64,000 bases of DNA from contig JAFLCB010000009.1 of the NCBI GenBank assembly GCA_017302795.1, positions 62,001-126,000 of the forward strand. Direction: 5' to 3'. A program made the position numbers and the translations under genes. How positions within the stretch are numbered: position 1 is the first letter of the stretch; every line of letters begins with the position of its first letter. Origin of the DNA: Deltaproteobacteria bacterium (lineage in GTDB: Bacteria; Bdellovibrionota; Bdellovibrionia; Bdellovibrionales; JAMPXM01). Positions 54,260 through 63,269 of the stretch are shown here, in pieces. The notes beneath the pieces are model-generated. The model saw only the letters and a list, made by a program, of their open reading frames with translations. It did not search any database and was not told where the DNA came from.

Positions 54260-54972
54260 CCGGTGAACAAATAACCGGTGAGCCATCTCAGCCGGTTTCT
54301 CGCAAACTTGTTAAAACCTTGCTCCATCGCGTACCCCGTAGTGACTCGAATTCGATCTCTCTGTTGGTGGTTGCGGTCATTTCGGTCATCACGGTTGCCG
54401 GCTGGCGATTTGAAAGTTTCGGGCGACTGCTGCCAGTGTCGGGCGCCCAGGTTTTTGATCAATTTGAATTTTGGCGCCCGTGGTCTGCCTGCTTTGCCCA
54501 TGCAGATCTTCCCCACCTTTTAAGTAACATGTTTATGTTCGCTGTCCTTGCGAGATTTTTAGGCGGTCATTTCGGCTACTGGATTTTTCCTTTCTGGGTG
54601 TTTTTTCTAGGAGGTATCGCCAATCTTTTAGTCCTTCCTTCGTACCCGCCGGACGTGAACGTCTTGGGCGCAAGTGGAGTGGTGAACGTTCTTGGAGGGG
54701 TTTGGCTTTCGCTTTTCTTTTTCATCAGTCGCAATTACCGATGGAAGGGAAGAGTTCTTCGCACGTTAGGTGTGGGGCTTTTGCTATTCGCTCCACAAGA
54801 GTTTCGTCCCCAGGTGGCCGAACGCGTCCATATGGCGGGGCTTTTGGTTGGCGTTATTTTCGGTTCGGGGTGGTTTGTGATGTTCAAAGAGCGAATTCGG
54901 TCATATGAAGTTTGGGAAGAGATTCCGCCGGAAGACCCATTAGATGATCTTCCACCAGAAGTGGGTCCTTAG
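54256..54972 (+). CDS. Rhomboid family intramembrane serine protease
   Basis: A 238-residue polytopic membrane protein of the rhomboid family. The active-site serine is in GASGVVNVLGG and the histidine is in VHMAGLLVG, in the order expected for the Ser-His dyad. The helix with FAHADLPHLLSNMFMF carries the conserved H-x-x-x-N-like region. The start is a TTG that overlaps the kup stop. The substrate is unknown. Confidence 0.85.
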   Translation: MTGEQITGEPSQPVSRKLVKTLLHRVPRSDSNSISLLVVAVISVITVAGWRFESFGRLLPVSGAQVFDQFEFWRPWSACFAHADLPHLLSNMFMFAVLARFLGGHFGYWIFPFWVFFLGGIANLLVLPSYPPDVNVLGASGVVNVLGGVWLSLFFFISRNYRWKGRVLRTLGVGLLLFAPQEFRPQVAERVHMAGLLVGVIFGSGWFVMFKERIRSYEVWEEIPPEDPLDDLPPEVGP

Positions 54973-55019
54973 AATTGAGCGTCTGTTTTGCACCTTTTCG
55001 AAAGTGAGTTTGTCCGAAT

Positions 55020-55853
55020 ATGCCAGCTCTCAAAAGTTCTTCGCTGAAGGCCCGCAAAGCGGGCGAAATCAGGATTGCTTCGTGGAACGTCAATGGCCTG
55101 CGATCTGTCCTAGGAAAAGGACTTCTCGATTGGATGGCCGAGAGCGATTTAGACCTCGTCATGCTGCAAGAGGTGAAGGCTAAGCCAGATGTCCTAGCTG
55201 AAGTTGGCGACTTTTATAAGGATCTCGGATTTAAATCGATAGGGTGGGCCAAGGCCGAAAAAAATGGTTACAGCGGACTTTTAACTTTATCAAAGATGAA
55301 AGACGTAGCAATTCGCGAGGGACTGGGAATAGAAAATTTTGATCGAGAAGGCCGTTGGTTAGAAACAGACCTCGGGCCGTACACCTTCATCAATAGCTAC
55401 TTCCCAAATTCTCAGCGCGATCACGCTCGCTTGCCATTTAAGCTTGAGTTCTGTCGGGCGGCACAGAATCGAATGGAGCGATTACTTAAGTTAAAGCGAA
55501 TTCCGATATTAGGAGGCGACATCAATGTTGCGCACACGGAAATCGATTTAGCGAACCCTAAGACCAACAAAGACAATGCGGGTTTTTTACCGGAAGAGCG
55601 CGAGTGGTTCTCGAACTTCCTCGATGCTGGATGGTCGGATGCATTTCGAATTTTAGAAACGGCCGGCGGGCATTACACTTGGTGGAGCTACCGACCAGGT
55701 GTACGAGAAAAGAACATTGGTTGGCGACTAGATCACTTTTTCTTACCTGCCTTTTTCAAATCGCAGGTGAATTGGGTTCGTCAGCAGCCGGAGGTTCGTG
55801 GCTCTGATCACTGTCCGGTCGTGATCAGCGTCCCGCTTTCACCCAACCTGTAA
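55020..55853 (+). CDS. xth: Exodeoxyribonuclease III
   Basis: A 277-residue member of the ExoIII/AP-endonuclease family, acting in base-excision repair at abasic sites. Conserved elements are SWNVNGLR, MLQEVKAK (metal Glu), GGDINVAH, and GSDHCPVVIS with the active-site Asp-His. It has a short basic N-terminal extension before the fold. It overlaps the 3' end of the converging DUF502 gene by 29 bases. Confidence 0.9.
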   Translation: MPALKSSSLKARKAGEIRIASWNVNGLRSVLGKGLLDWMAESDLDLVMLQEVKAKPDVLAEVGDFYKDLGFKSIGWAKAEKNGYSGLLTLSKMKDVAIREGLGIENFDREGRWLETDLGPYTFINSYFPNSQRDHARLPFKLEFCRAAQNRMERLLKLKRIPILGGDINVAHTEIDLANPKTNKDNAGFLPEEREWFSNFLDAGWSDAFRILETAGGHYTWWSYRPGVREKNIGWRLDHFFLPAFFKSQVNWVRQQPEVRGSDHCPVVISVPLSPNL

Positions 55854-56424
55854 TCGCAAGCTGGAGGGCTTTCTCGGCCGGTAGGCCAGCATCACGAACG
55901 GCCTCTGGGTTAACAAGAACTGTGTATCCCCCAAACCCGTAGCTAAACGGGACAAACACCGCGATACTTCCGCCGGTCATTTTGACATGCGGAAGATCAT
56001 CAAACGTTTCACGCATTACGAGTCCCAAAAGTTCAATGGTCGGACTCACTTTAACAAACACCACTTTTTGGGCGCGATCTGGGCCTTGAGCTCGGCTGAA
56101 GAGATCCGCTAGGTCTTTCAAGGGCGAATAAATCGCGCGGATAACAGGTGCGCGCTTCAGTGATTCTTCAAACTTTCTTAAGAGTGAGCCGGCGAGATAG
56201 TTTTCCACAAGCAAACCAGTGATCAGAATTGTCAGCAGAGCTAGCACCAGCCCGAGACCAGGAATGTAGAATCGGTTGGGGATCATCACGGTCAGCACAT
56301 CGCCAAATGTCGATTCGAGACTTCCGACAATCCAAATTAATAGTGAAACGGTGAGCGCAATCGGTAGAAGCGTCAGTAGACCTTTGAAAAACAAAACATT
56401 GAGTCGAACAAAAAGTGGTGCCAA
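55825..56424 (-). CDS. DUF502 family membrane protein
   Basis: A 199-residue protein of the DUF502 family with two transmembrane helices (about residues 10-32 and 52-72) and a conserved soluble part: FGDVLTVMIPNRFYIPGLG, the PVIRAIYSPLKDLADLF segment, and VPFSYGFGGYTVLVNPEAV. The role of the family is unknown. It stands alone on the minus strand. Confidence 0.85.
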   Translation of the reverse strand: MAPLFVRLNVLFFKGLLTLLPIALTVSLLIWIVGSLESTFGDVLTVMIPNRFYIPGLGLVLALLTILITGLLVENYLAGSLLRKFEESLKRAPVIRAIYSPLKDLADLFSRAQGPDRAQKVVFVKVSPTIELLGLVMRETFDDLPHVKMTGGSIAVFVPFSYGFGGYTVLVNPEAVRDAGLPAEKALQLAITGWVKAGR

Positions 56425-56501
56425 GTGGTTTAATTCCTTCTTGATCCAGGTTGAAGAATGAGTACGCTAAACAAGTTTTGAAGGCAATCACGCCTAGAAT
56501 G

Positions 56502-56522
56502 AAGGGGTAATAACTACCCCTT
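56502..56522 (+). promoter_or_regulatory. Hairpin in the leader of the Ala/Lys-rich gene
   Basis: AAGGGGTA-ATAAC-TACCCCTT is a perfect 8-base stem followed by TT, 22 bases before the ATG at 56545. It has the shape of an intrinsic terminator, but no plus-strand gene ends close by. It could be an attenuator, a stability element of the mRNA leader or a protein-binding palindrome. A TAGAAT box lies at 56495-56500. Confidence 0.4.
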
Positions 56523-56544
56523 TTAAATCAATAGGAGTCCATCC

Positions 56545-56859
56545 ATGAGCACATTCTTAAAACTTGCAGTCGCAGGTCTCGTCTCTGTAAGCGCGTCCGT
56601 ATCTATGGCTTATGGCACAGCTAAAGCCACTGAAAAAGCTGACAAAGCTGCTGATGCTGCAGCAGCAGCGCACGGCGACGCAGCACATGCGGCTGATGCT
56701 GGTGCGGCAGTTAAAACTGAAAAACCAGTTAAAATGGCGAAAGCGACAAGCAAAAAAGCCGCAAAAACTGCTAAAGCTAAGGCTGACAAAGCCGCTACAG
56801 ATGCAGGCGCGGCAATGGAAGAAGTAAAAGCGGAAGCGACCACTCCAGCTGCTAACTAA
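56545..56859 (+). CDS. Small Ala/Lys-rich secreted protein
   Basis: A 104-residue protein with a signal peptide (to about residue 24) and a mature part made almost wholly of Ala, Lys, Glu, Asp and Thr, with AADAAAAAHGDAAHAAD and KAKADKAATDAG-like runs. It will be helical or disordered, similar in composition to histone-like or cell-envelope Ala/Lys-rich proteins. A strong AGGAG site precedes the ATG. No family is recognised. Confidence 0.75.
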   Translation: MSTFLKLAVAGLVSVSASVSMAYGTAKATEKADKAADAAAAAHGDAAHAADAGAAVKTEKPVKMAKATSKKAAKTAKAKADKAATDAGAAMEEVKAEATTPAAN

Positions 56860-56947
56860 GCAGTCGAGTCGACATTTTTCGTTGCGCCGGGGATCTGATT
56901 GCGTGTTTGAATTTCATTTATAAGTTATAACGGATAAGTTTTAACGT

Positions 56948-57520
56948 ATGAGATTTAAAAGTATTCAAATCCTCGGTGTAATTTCGGTTCCCTTAAAGAC
57001 GCTGATCCTTTCTTCTCTTTTGTTTTTTTCCTCGTCCTCCCTGGCTCAAGAAGACGACGTAAACTCTAGTTCTGACCTTCGATTTACCTACGATATCAGT
57101 GCTTCCGTTGGGTCGGTGAGTTCCTCCACCGGTAGTTCCAGCTACACGGAAATCGCTTTAGGCTTGAATACTTTTTTTTCCGATTGGTTCGTCTGGCGCA
57201 ACTCCGCCTTCACGCGGATGGGGCAAGGCTATGATGGAACCTATGGTCTTGATTCCTCCGCGAGATTTGTTTTGAATCTTGGCGATTCGGCGTTGGGACT
57301 TAACGCTTTTTTGGGTCCTGGATACCGAGTTATTTTGAATCAAAGCACAGGGGCGAATCAAACCGACTCAGCTCCTTTTGCTGAAGCAGGTGCCGTGTTT
57401 CGCATAGGCGGACTGAACCTCGGGGGTGGAATGAAATCTGTTTTTAACAGCATGGTGCGCCCAGGAGGCAAAGATGACGTTCAGTACTTTTTGATTCTCT
57501 CGGGCGGAGGTTCACTTTAA
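56948..57520 (+). CDS. Small outer-membrane beta-barrel protein, unknown
   Basis: A 190-residue protein with a signal peptide (to about residue 34, ending SLAQ), then strands with alternating aromatic and polar residues through to the C-terminus, consistent with an 8-stranded barrel. The next gene starts at its stop codon (TAATG). The family is not recognised. Confidence 0.65.
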   Translation: MRFKSIQILGVISVPLKTLILSSLLFFSSSSLAQEDDVNSSSDLRFTYDISASVGSVSSSTGSSSYTEIALGLNTFFSDWFVWRNSAFTRMGQGYDGTYGLDSSARFVLNLGDSALGLNAFLGPGYRVILNQSTGANQTDSAPFAEAGAVFRIGGLNLGGGMKSVFNSMVRPGGKDDVQYFLILSGGGSL

Positions 57521-57855
57521 TGGTGATTCAGCGACGAGTTCTTTTGCCGGTGCAAGTTCAGGGGATCTCAGCAGAATGGATTTGGGAAATAGCAGTTGAG
57601 GGGAGCCCGAACGATTTATCAGGAATGATTTTAAATCTCATCGACCTCGATCGTTTCATGGGCCAAATCGCAAACGAAGTTAAAAGCTTTCAGGTAGCTA
57701 ATGCGGATGCCTGGCTGAAGTCACACGAGCCAAAGTTTAAAGTGTTTCTTCACGACCTATTGACGGTTCGGAAATCGCCCTCGACGGGCGACAACATTAA
57801 GCTCTATTGGTCGCGGCTTGAATCCGATCTGGCAGAATTCGGCCGCCGGTTCTAA
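57520..57855 (+). CDS. Small cytoplasmic protein of unknown function
   Basis: A 111-residue protein with no signal peptide. Two predicted helical parts (NLIDLDRFMGQIANEVKSF and KLYWSRLESDLAEFGRRF) flank a short basic segment. The ATG shares a base with the preceding stop, so it is coupled to the barrel gene. No family is recognised. Confidence 0.5.
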   Translation: MVIQRRVLLPVQVQGISAEWIWEIAVEGSPNDLSGMILNLIDLDRFMGQIANEVKSFQVANADAWLKSHEPKFKVFLHDLLTVRKSPSTGDNIKLYWSRLESDLAEFGRRF

Positions 57856-57885
57856 AGAGTACGCGCGAAGGCGCACCCTCAAAAC

Positions 57886-58884
57886 TTAGAAGGACTCGTC
57901 GAAACTGACTTGGCCTGAAACGCCGACCTGGTAAGCAGACACTCGGCGCTCGAAGAAATTTGTTAACTCTTGCACATCCTGAAGCTCCATGAAACCAAAC
58001 GGATTTTTCACGTTGAACTTTGGCGGAATGTTTAGGGTCATCATGCGCTGATCGGCAATGAATTGCAGATACTGTCGCATGTCGGTTTGCGAAAGACCGG
58101 CGATCCCGCCGCCTAAGATGTCATCCGCAAATTGCATTTCGCACTCGACAGCTTCCTCGAGCATTGCAACGACCATGTCTTTCATCTGATCATTGAACAG
58201 TTCTGGTTCCTCTTTGCGTGCAGTCTCGATGACCTTGAACGCAAAATTCATATGGCCACTTTCGTCGCGAAAGACCCAGTTCGTTCCCGATGCAAGGCCG
58301 TCGAGAAGTCCTTTCGAGCGAAGGAAGTAAACGTACGCAAAGGCCGCGAAGAAGAAGAGGCCCTCGACGCAAGTTGCAAAACAAATCAAATTCATCAAGA
58401 AACGGCGTCGGTCTTGAATCGTTTCAATTTTATTCATCTCGTTGATGGAATCCATCCACTTGAAGCAAAAGTCTGCCTTTCGTTTGAGCGACGGAATATT
58501 TTCGATCGCAGCAAACGCTCGCGCGCGTTCATCGTGGTCGGGGATGTAGGTGTCCAGCAGCGTGAGATAGAACTGAACATGCAGCGCTTCCTCATAAAGC
58601 TGCCGAGATAAGTAGAGTCGTGCTTCTGGTGCATTGATGTGTTTGTAAAGATTTAAGACAAGGTTATTGCCCACGATCGAATCGCCGGTGGCAAAAAATG
58701 CCACCAGTCGGCTGATCAGATGGCGCTCGGCCGGCGTAAGCTTGTTCGCAAGATCATTGGTGTCTTTTGAGAAGTCGACTTCGTCAACGGTCCATGTGTT
58801 CTTAATCGCATCTTTGTACATCTCGAAAAAAACCGGATACTTCATTGGTCGAAGAGTCAGATTGAATCCTGGTGATAATAACAT
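57886..58884 (-). CDS. nrdB: Class I ribonucleotide reductase beta subunit
   Basis: A 332-residue R2 protein that holds the diiron or dimanganese centre needed for ribonucleotide reduction. The metal and radical motif EEALHVQFYLTLLD contains ExxH and a Tyr four residues after His, matching the radical Tyr of class Ia rather than the Phe of R2c. The C-terminal peptide SGQVSFDESF should bind the alpha subunit. The ATG at 58884 has AGGAGG nine bases upstream. It follows nrdA by 108 bases. Confidence 0.92.
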   Translation of the reverse strand: MLLSPGFNLTLRPMKYPVFFEMYKDAIKNTWTVDEVDFSKDTNDLANKLTPAERHLISRLVAFFATGDSIVGNNLVLNLYKHINAPEARLYLSRQLYEEALHVQFYLTLLDTYIPDHDERARAFAAIENIPSLKRKADFCFKWMDSINEMNKIETIQDRRRFLMNLICFATCVEGLFFFAAFAYVYFLRSKGLLDGLASGTNWVFRDESGHMNFAFKVIETARKEEPELFNDQMKDMVVAMLEEAVECEMQFADDILGGGIAGLSQTDMRQYLQFIADQRMMTLNIPPKFNVKNPFGFMELQDVQELTNFFERRVSAYQVGVSGQVSFDESF

Positions 58885-58992
58885 TTTGCCCATCCTCCTG
58901 CGTGCAGGGTTTCCCTTTAACTCGAGGTGCGGACATATTGTCTGCACCTATCAGTACTATTAAAAAACTAACTGAAACTATTTAACAAAAAA

Positions 58993-61578
58993 CTACGTGC
59001 AAGCTTCGCACGCCTCTGGATTTTCCAAAGAGCAGGCGATTGCTTCTGAATCGGAGTAAACTTTTTTACTAGCTGCGTCCGTGACCAATGCCGCTGGAAC
59101 AGCTGTCTGCCCAGATCCAGGCGCAATCCCATGAGCGGTCGTTTGTGCGGCCGCTGTGCCGGTGCTACTAGCATCAAGCCCTGACGAGTTTGATGTTGGC
59201 GACGCTTGCGCGTTGTCAGAAGTGACGGTGACTTTCGCAATCGAAGTAGCCGGTCGGGAACGCAAATAGTAGGTCGTTTTAATGCCCTTTTTCCATGCAT
59301 ACATGTACATCGACGAAAGTTTCCCGATCGTTGGACTCTCCATAAATAAATTCAGTGAGGCGCTCTGGTCGATGAATGCGCCTCGCTCGGCACCCATCTC
59401 GATTAACGCTTTCATTGGAAGTTCCCATGCCGTTCGATAGATTTCGCGAACGTCTGCCGGAATATCCATGATTGATTGAATAGAGCCCTCGGACTTTTTG
59501 ATCTCGTTGCGAATTCGATCATTCCAAAGATTTAGCGCCTTCAATTCGCCGATCAGGTACTTGTTCACCTGCAGGAACTCACCAGATAACGTTTCACGCT
59601 TGAACAGATTTGAAACCATCGGCTCGATAGATTCATAAGATCCGACAATGGAAGCAATGGTCGCTGTTGGCGCAATGGCAATCAGAAGCGAATTGCGAAG
59701 GCCATGCTTCACAATGCGCTCGCGAAGAGCATTCCAGCGTGCCGGGTCTGTTGGCTTGATGCCCCAAAGGTCGAACTGCAAGATGCCTTCGGCGGCGCGC
59801 GTGTCTTTAAACGCGGTGTGGGCGCCAAATCTCTCTGCAAGTTCGCAGCTTGTTTCCAGCGCATAGAAGTAAATCTCTTCTTGAATGCGCATTGAAAGTG
59901 ACCGAGCGGCTTCCGAATCAAACGGCAATCTCAAACGGAAGAAAGCGTCTTGAAGTCCCATGACACCAAGGCCAACCGGTCGCCATTTCGCGTTCGAATC
60001 GCCTGCTGTTTTCGTGGGGTAGTAATTGATGTCGATCACGCGATCGAGAAATTTGACCGCCGTTCTAACAGTTTTCGTCAGTTTTTCGAAATCAAACGCG
60101 CCCTCTGTAATGTGCCGCCCAAGATTGACCGACCCGAGGTTACAAACGGCCGTTTCATTGTTCGAAGTTACTTCAAGAATCTCAGTGCAGAGATTCGACA
60201 AATGAATCACGTTTCCAGGAAGCTTAGTTTGATTTGATTTTGTGTTCGAAGCATCCTTGAACGTCATCCAGCCGTTGCCGGTTTGGGCTAAGGTTTTCAT
60301 CATTCGGCCGTACAGATCGCGCGCTTTCACTTGGCGACTGAAAAGGCCTTTTTCCTCGGCCTCAAGGTAGGCCTTTTCGAACTCTTGTCCGAAGAGATCT
60401 GTGAAATGCGGCACTAGCTTGGGATCAAAGAGCGACCACATCTGATCGGATTCAACCCGCGCCATGAATAAATCTGGAACCCAGTTTGCCAAGTTCAAAT
60501 TGTGCGTTCTTTTCGCCTCGTCACCTGTGTTATCACGCAATTCAAGGAATTCTTCGATGTCTGCGTGCCAGCTCTCAAGGTAAACGCAGCAAGCGCCCTT
60601 TCGCTTTCCGCCTTGATTAACTGCAGCGACCGACGAATCGAGTGTTTTTAACCAGGGAACGATCCCGTTAGAGTGGCCGTTTGTGCCTTTGATCAGCGAG
60701 CCACGCGATCTTACCCGGTGATACGCAACACCGATTCCGCCAGCAAACTTGGAAAGCAAAGCGATATCCGTGTATTTCGCATAGATTGAATTCAGGTCAT
60801 CTTGGGGCGAATCCAAAAGATAACAGCTCGACATTTGAGGGCGCAGAGTTCCCGAATTGAAAAGTGTTGGGGTGGAAGGCATGTAATCGAGCCGCGATAT
60901 GAGTTCGTAGAGTTCGACAGCCTCCTCGGCAGAATTGGAAAGGCCGCACGCGACACGCATAAAGAAGTACTGAGGTGTTTCAAAGACAGCGCGGCTCTTT
61001 GGATCTTTCAAGAGGTAGCGATCGTAAATTGTGCGTAAACCAAAATACTCGAACAGAGTGTTTCGCGCTGGATTGATGGCGGCTTCCAGCTTTTCGCGGT
61101 TTCTAACTACAAACTCCTGTACGTTTTTGGCAACGATCCCTTTGGAGTGCCCAAACTCGATCGATTCCATGAAGTTGCGAACGCCAAGTGAAACGACCTC
61201 TTCATCAATGTAAGTCGACAAAAGACGCGCGGCGAGGAGCGAGTACTGGGGTTCTTCGCCAATTAGCAGAGACGCCGTTTGTACACAGAGGTCATCAAGC
61301 TCTTTTGTTGTGGCACCATCATATAAACCTGAAATCGCACGAATCGCCACACGATGTGGGTCGATCTCGTTTAAGCCACCGCACAGGCGAGTTACGCGGT
61401 CGACGATCTTCAACACGTTGACTGGCTCAAGGCGGCCATCGCGTTTCTTAACCCGCATCGAGTGAGTCGCGGTCATTCCGACGTTCAATGGTGGCGTACG
61501 TACAGTGCTGTTTGCTGCTGTCGTAGCGGTGTTTCCTGATGTTTTTTCGGCAGCGTTGTTAGATGTCGTAACTTCCAT
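58993..61578 (-). CDS. nrdA: Class I ribonucleotide reductase alpha subunit
   Basis: An 861-residue R1 protein that converts ribonucleoside diphosphates to deoxy forms. An ATP-cone allosteric domain starts near residue 40 (MRVKKRDGRLEPVNVLK). The active-site NLCTEILEVT and CNLGSVNLG segments and the MPTPTLFNSGT-type loop (MPSTPTLFNSGTLRPQMSSC) are clear. Between the enzyme core and the final redox cysteines (ACEACT) lies an Ala/Ser/Thr-rich linker of about 60 residues, longer than usual. AGGAG lies nine bases before the ATG. Confidence 0.95.
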   Translation of the reverse strand: MEVTTSNNAAEKTSGNTATTAANSTVRTPPLNVGMTATHSMRVKKRDGRLEPVNVLKIVDRVTRLCGGLNEIDPHRVAIRAISGLYDGATTKELDDLCVQTASLLIGEEPQYSLLAARLLSTYIDEEVVSLGVRNFMESIEFGHSKGIVAKNVQEFVVRNREKLEAAINPARNTLFEYFGLRTIYDRYLLKDPKSRAVFETPQYFFMRVACGLSNSAEEAVELYELISRLDYMPSTPTLFNSGTLRPQMSSCYLLDSPQDDLNSIYAKYTDIALLSKFAGGIGVAYHRVRSRGSLIKGTNGHSNGIVPWLKTLDSSVAAVNQGGKRKGACCVYLESWHADIEEFLELRDNTGDEAKRTHNLNLANWVPDLFMARVESDQMWSLFDPKLVPHFTDLFGQEFEKAYLEAEEKGLFSRQVKARDLYGRMMKTLAQTGNGWMTFKDASNTKSNQTKLPGNVIHLSNLCTEILEVTSNNETAVCNLGSVNLGRHITEGAFDFEKLTKTVRTAVKFLDRVIDINYYPTKTAGDSNAKWRPVGLGVMGLQDAFFRLRLPFDSEAARSLSMRIQEEIYFYALETSCELAERFGAHTAFKDTRAAEGILQFDLWGIKPTDPARWNALRERIVKHGLRNSLLIAIAPTATIASIVGSYESIEPMVSNLFKRETLSGEFLQVNKYLIGELKALNLWNDRIRNEIKKSEGSIQSIMDIPADVREIYRTAWELPMKALIEMGAERGAFIDQSASLNLFMESPTIGKLSSMYMYAWKKGIKTTYYLRSRPATSIAKVTVTSDNAQASPTSNSSGLDASSTGTAAAQTTAHGIAPGSGQTAVPAALVTDAASKKVYSDSEAIACSLENPEACEACT

Positions 61579-61635
61579 GTTGGCGAGCTCCTGATTTCTT
61601 GAATGATGGACTTATGATCGCTTGGAGAACAGCAA

Positions 61636-61654
61636 TGGTTCCGGATTGGAACCA
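61636..61654. promoter_or_regulatory. Inverted repeat upstream of nrdA
   Basis: TGGTTCC-GGATT-GGAACCA is a perfect 7-base inverted repeat about 60 bases before the nrdA ATG. It does not look like the usual NrdR box. It may be an operator or an mRNA leader stem. Confidence 0.35.
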
Positions 61655-61870
61655 AGATCCCCCTCTGGTCGACGCTAATCGTGGGTGTTTTTTTCTGTCA
61701 AAGAGGATTTAAGACAAACAAGGCTAGCGAATTTCGAAATTCATAGACGTTAAAAACCGGGCAAACGGCAAACGGCTTTAGCCCTGCCAAATTCCTTGAA
61801 TTTGTGGCTTTTCGCGTAGTTTCCTGCTTGGTTTTTTGGCGATTATGCAGCTGCGTCAGTGTCGATCGGC

Positions 61871-61887
61871 TGACACCCTTGGTGTCA
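61871..61887. promoter_or_regulatory. Palindrome TGACACC-CTT-GGTGTCA
   Basis: Two perfect 7-base arms with a 3-base centre lie 70 bases after the corA stop and about 290 bases before nrdA. It may be a terminator stem for corA without a T-run or an operator for nrdA. A GTGTC half-site precedes it at 61859-61863. Confidence 0.35.
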
Positions 61888-61956
61888 AACATTTGCCTCG
61901 CAATTCAGCAGTCAAACCTCTGACATCGGTCGAAAACCACTCGACAATGCCTAATT

Positions 61957-63153
61957 TTAGGGCTTTTCCCGCTTTTCCCACAACCACCCTTGTGAAATGA
62001 AGAATCCGATGATCGCCAATCCGACTCCTCCCATTGCAGCCAAGACGAGGGGGTATCCATATTCATTTTCCAGTTCCGGCATGAAGCGAAAGTTCATTCC
62101 GTAAACCCCGGCGATAAAATTAAGGGGAAGGAAAACAGTGGAGATCATTGTCAGTGTCTTCATGATCGCGTTCATCTTTTGATTGGTTAGCGAGTGCCAG
62201 GTATCGACCAAAACCGCTATCATTTCCATCGACAATGAAAGCGAGTCGGTGACTTGGGTAATGTGTTGAGAAAGGTCTCTCAAGTAAAGCTTCGTATTCT
62301 CTTGAAAAACCGATTCCTCGACTTGAACCTTGCTCAGCAAATCTCGGACCGGGTAAATGGTTTTTCGCAACCAAAGTATCTCGCGTTTGATTTGATAAAT
62401 CCGGGTCAGGTGAGAGTCTCGAGGGCCTTTAGAAGATGGCGATCGCATCTCATCCTCGAGCACCTCAATTTGTTCAGCTAGATGATCAACGACTTGAAGG
62501 TAACCATCTACGACGGCATCAAGAAGTGTGTAGAGCAAGTGGTCGGCACCGCGACTTCTTACTTTTCCAGTTTTGGTTCGAATCCGGTCGCGAATCCGAC
62601 CAAAGGTGTCGCCGGGCTTCTCCTGAAAAGTACAAAGAGTTCGACCTTTGAGAACAAGGCTTACGTGCTCCGAAATTAAAGTTCGAGGGGCGGTCGGGCG
62701 CGCGGGATCTTCGGGGGCAAGGTAGATCATTTTTAGAGCGAAGAAGAAATACCCGGGATAAGATTCAAACTGCGGGCGCAGGTGGCAGTTCACAAGGTCT
62801 TCTGACGTGAGTGCATGTAAACCCAGAAGGTTTCCGACCTGCGACACGAGTGAGACGTCGTGAACACCTTCGACGTCCACCCAGACGACCGAACTTTCGC
62901 GCTCTTCGAGAATCCCAGGCAGCTGATCGAGCCCCAAATGAATCCATTCGGTCACCGAATGTTCGGAAAAACGGGCAGCTGTAATAAAAGGAATAAAGCT
63001 TGGCTTGGCCCCCACATGAATCGGTGTTCCGGGGGGAGTGCCGAGCTTTTCTGGATTGATTCGTTCGAAAATTCGCCAAGGCCTGGTCGCTTTGTTGACC
63101 GACTTCAAAGTTGCCAATCGAATTTTCGACCTAGAGTTGGATGACTTTCCCAT
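61957..63153 (-). CDS. corA: CorA family magnesium/cobalt transporter
   Basis: A 398-residue CorA channel with a long cytoplasmic N-terminal domain and two C-terminal transmembrane helices. The selectivity motif GVYGMNF is present between them, preceded by MISTVFLPLNFIAG and followed by a short C-terminal tail. The ATG at 63153 is chosen over a codon 36 bases earlier. It is divergent from the DUF4123 gene. Confidence 0.92.
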   Translation of the reverse strand: MGKSSNSRSKIRLATLKSVNKATRPWRIFERINPEKLGTPPGTPIHVGAKPSFIPFITAARFSEHSVTEWIHLGLDQLPGILEERESSVVWVDVEGVHDVSLVSQVGNLLGLHALTSEDLVNCHLRPQFESYPGYFFFALKMIYLAPEDPARPTAPRTLISEHVSLVLKGRTLCTFQEKPGDTFGRIRDRIRTKTGKVRSRGADHLLYTLLDAVVDGYLQVVDHLAEQIEVLEDEMRSPSSKGPRDSHLTRIYQIKREILWLRKTIYPVRDLLSKVQVEESVFQENTKLYLRDLSQHITQVTDSLSLSMEMIAVLVDTWHSLTNQKMNAIMKTLTMISTVFLPLNFIAGVYGMNFRFMPELENEYGYPLVLAAMGGVGLAIIGFFISQGWLWEKREKP

Positions 63154-63212
63154 ATTGAGATTGTGACACCGACCAAGAACCGAAGGCACCAGAAATATAT
63201 CTTAAAACTGGC

Positions 63213-63229
63213 TGTCTCGAATCGAGAAC
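63213..63229. promoter_or_regulatory. TGTCTC-N5-GAGA site between corA and the DUF4123 gene
   Basis: TGTCTC-GAATC-GAGAAC lies in the divergent promoter region; its core TCTCGA-A-TCGAGA is a perfect 13-base palindrome. It shares the TGTCTC-N5-GAGA layout with the operator candidate at 12760-12776 upstream of the lipid operon. Confidence 0.35.
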
Positions 63230-63269
63230 GCCCTTCAGTCGATGGGATGTATACGCCGATAGGACTCTT

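Larger units (their letters stand above)
61579..61956. other. Intergenic region between nrdA and corA
   Basis: A 378-base gap. It contains the inverted repeat near nrdA (61636-61654), a tandem GGCAAAC pair around 61755-61770, and a perfect TGACACC-CTT-GGTGTCA palindrome at 61871-61887 about 70 bases beyond the corA stop, with GTGTC just before it. A 64-codon minus-strand frame inside (61698-61892) has no strong start site and is not called as a gene. Confidence 0.5.

Noticed and set aside
56545-56859. Idea that the Ala/Lys-rich gene is a repeat array or CRISPR-like element
   Set aside because: The repeats are at the amino-acid level, without regular DNA units, and a signal peptide and strong ribosome-binding site support a gene.
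61698-61892. A 64-codon minus-strand frame in the nrdA-corA gap
   Set aside because: The start site is weak, the composition is not protein-like, and it overlaps the TGACACC palindrome.
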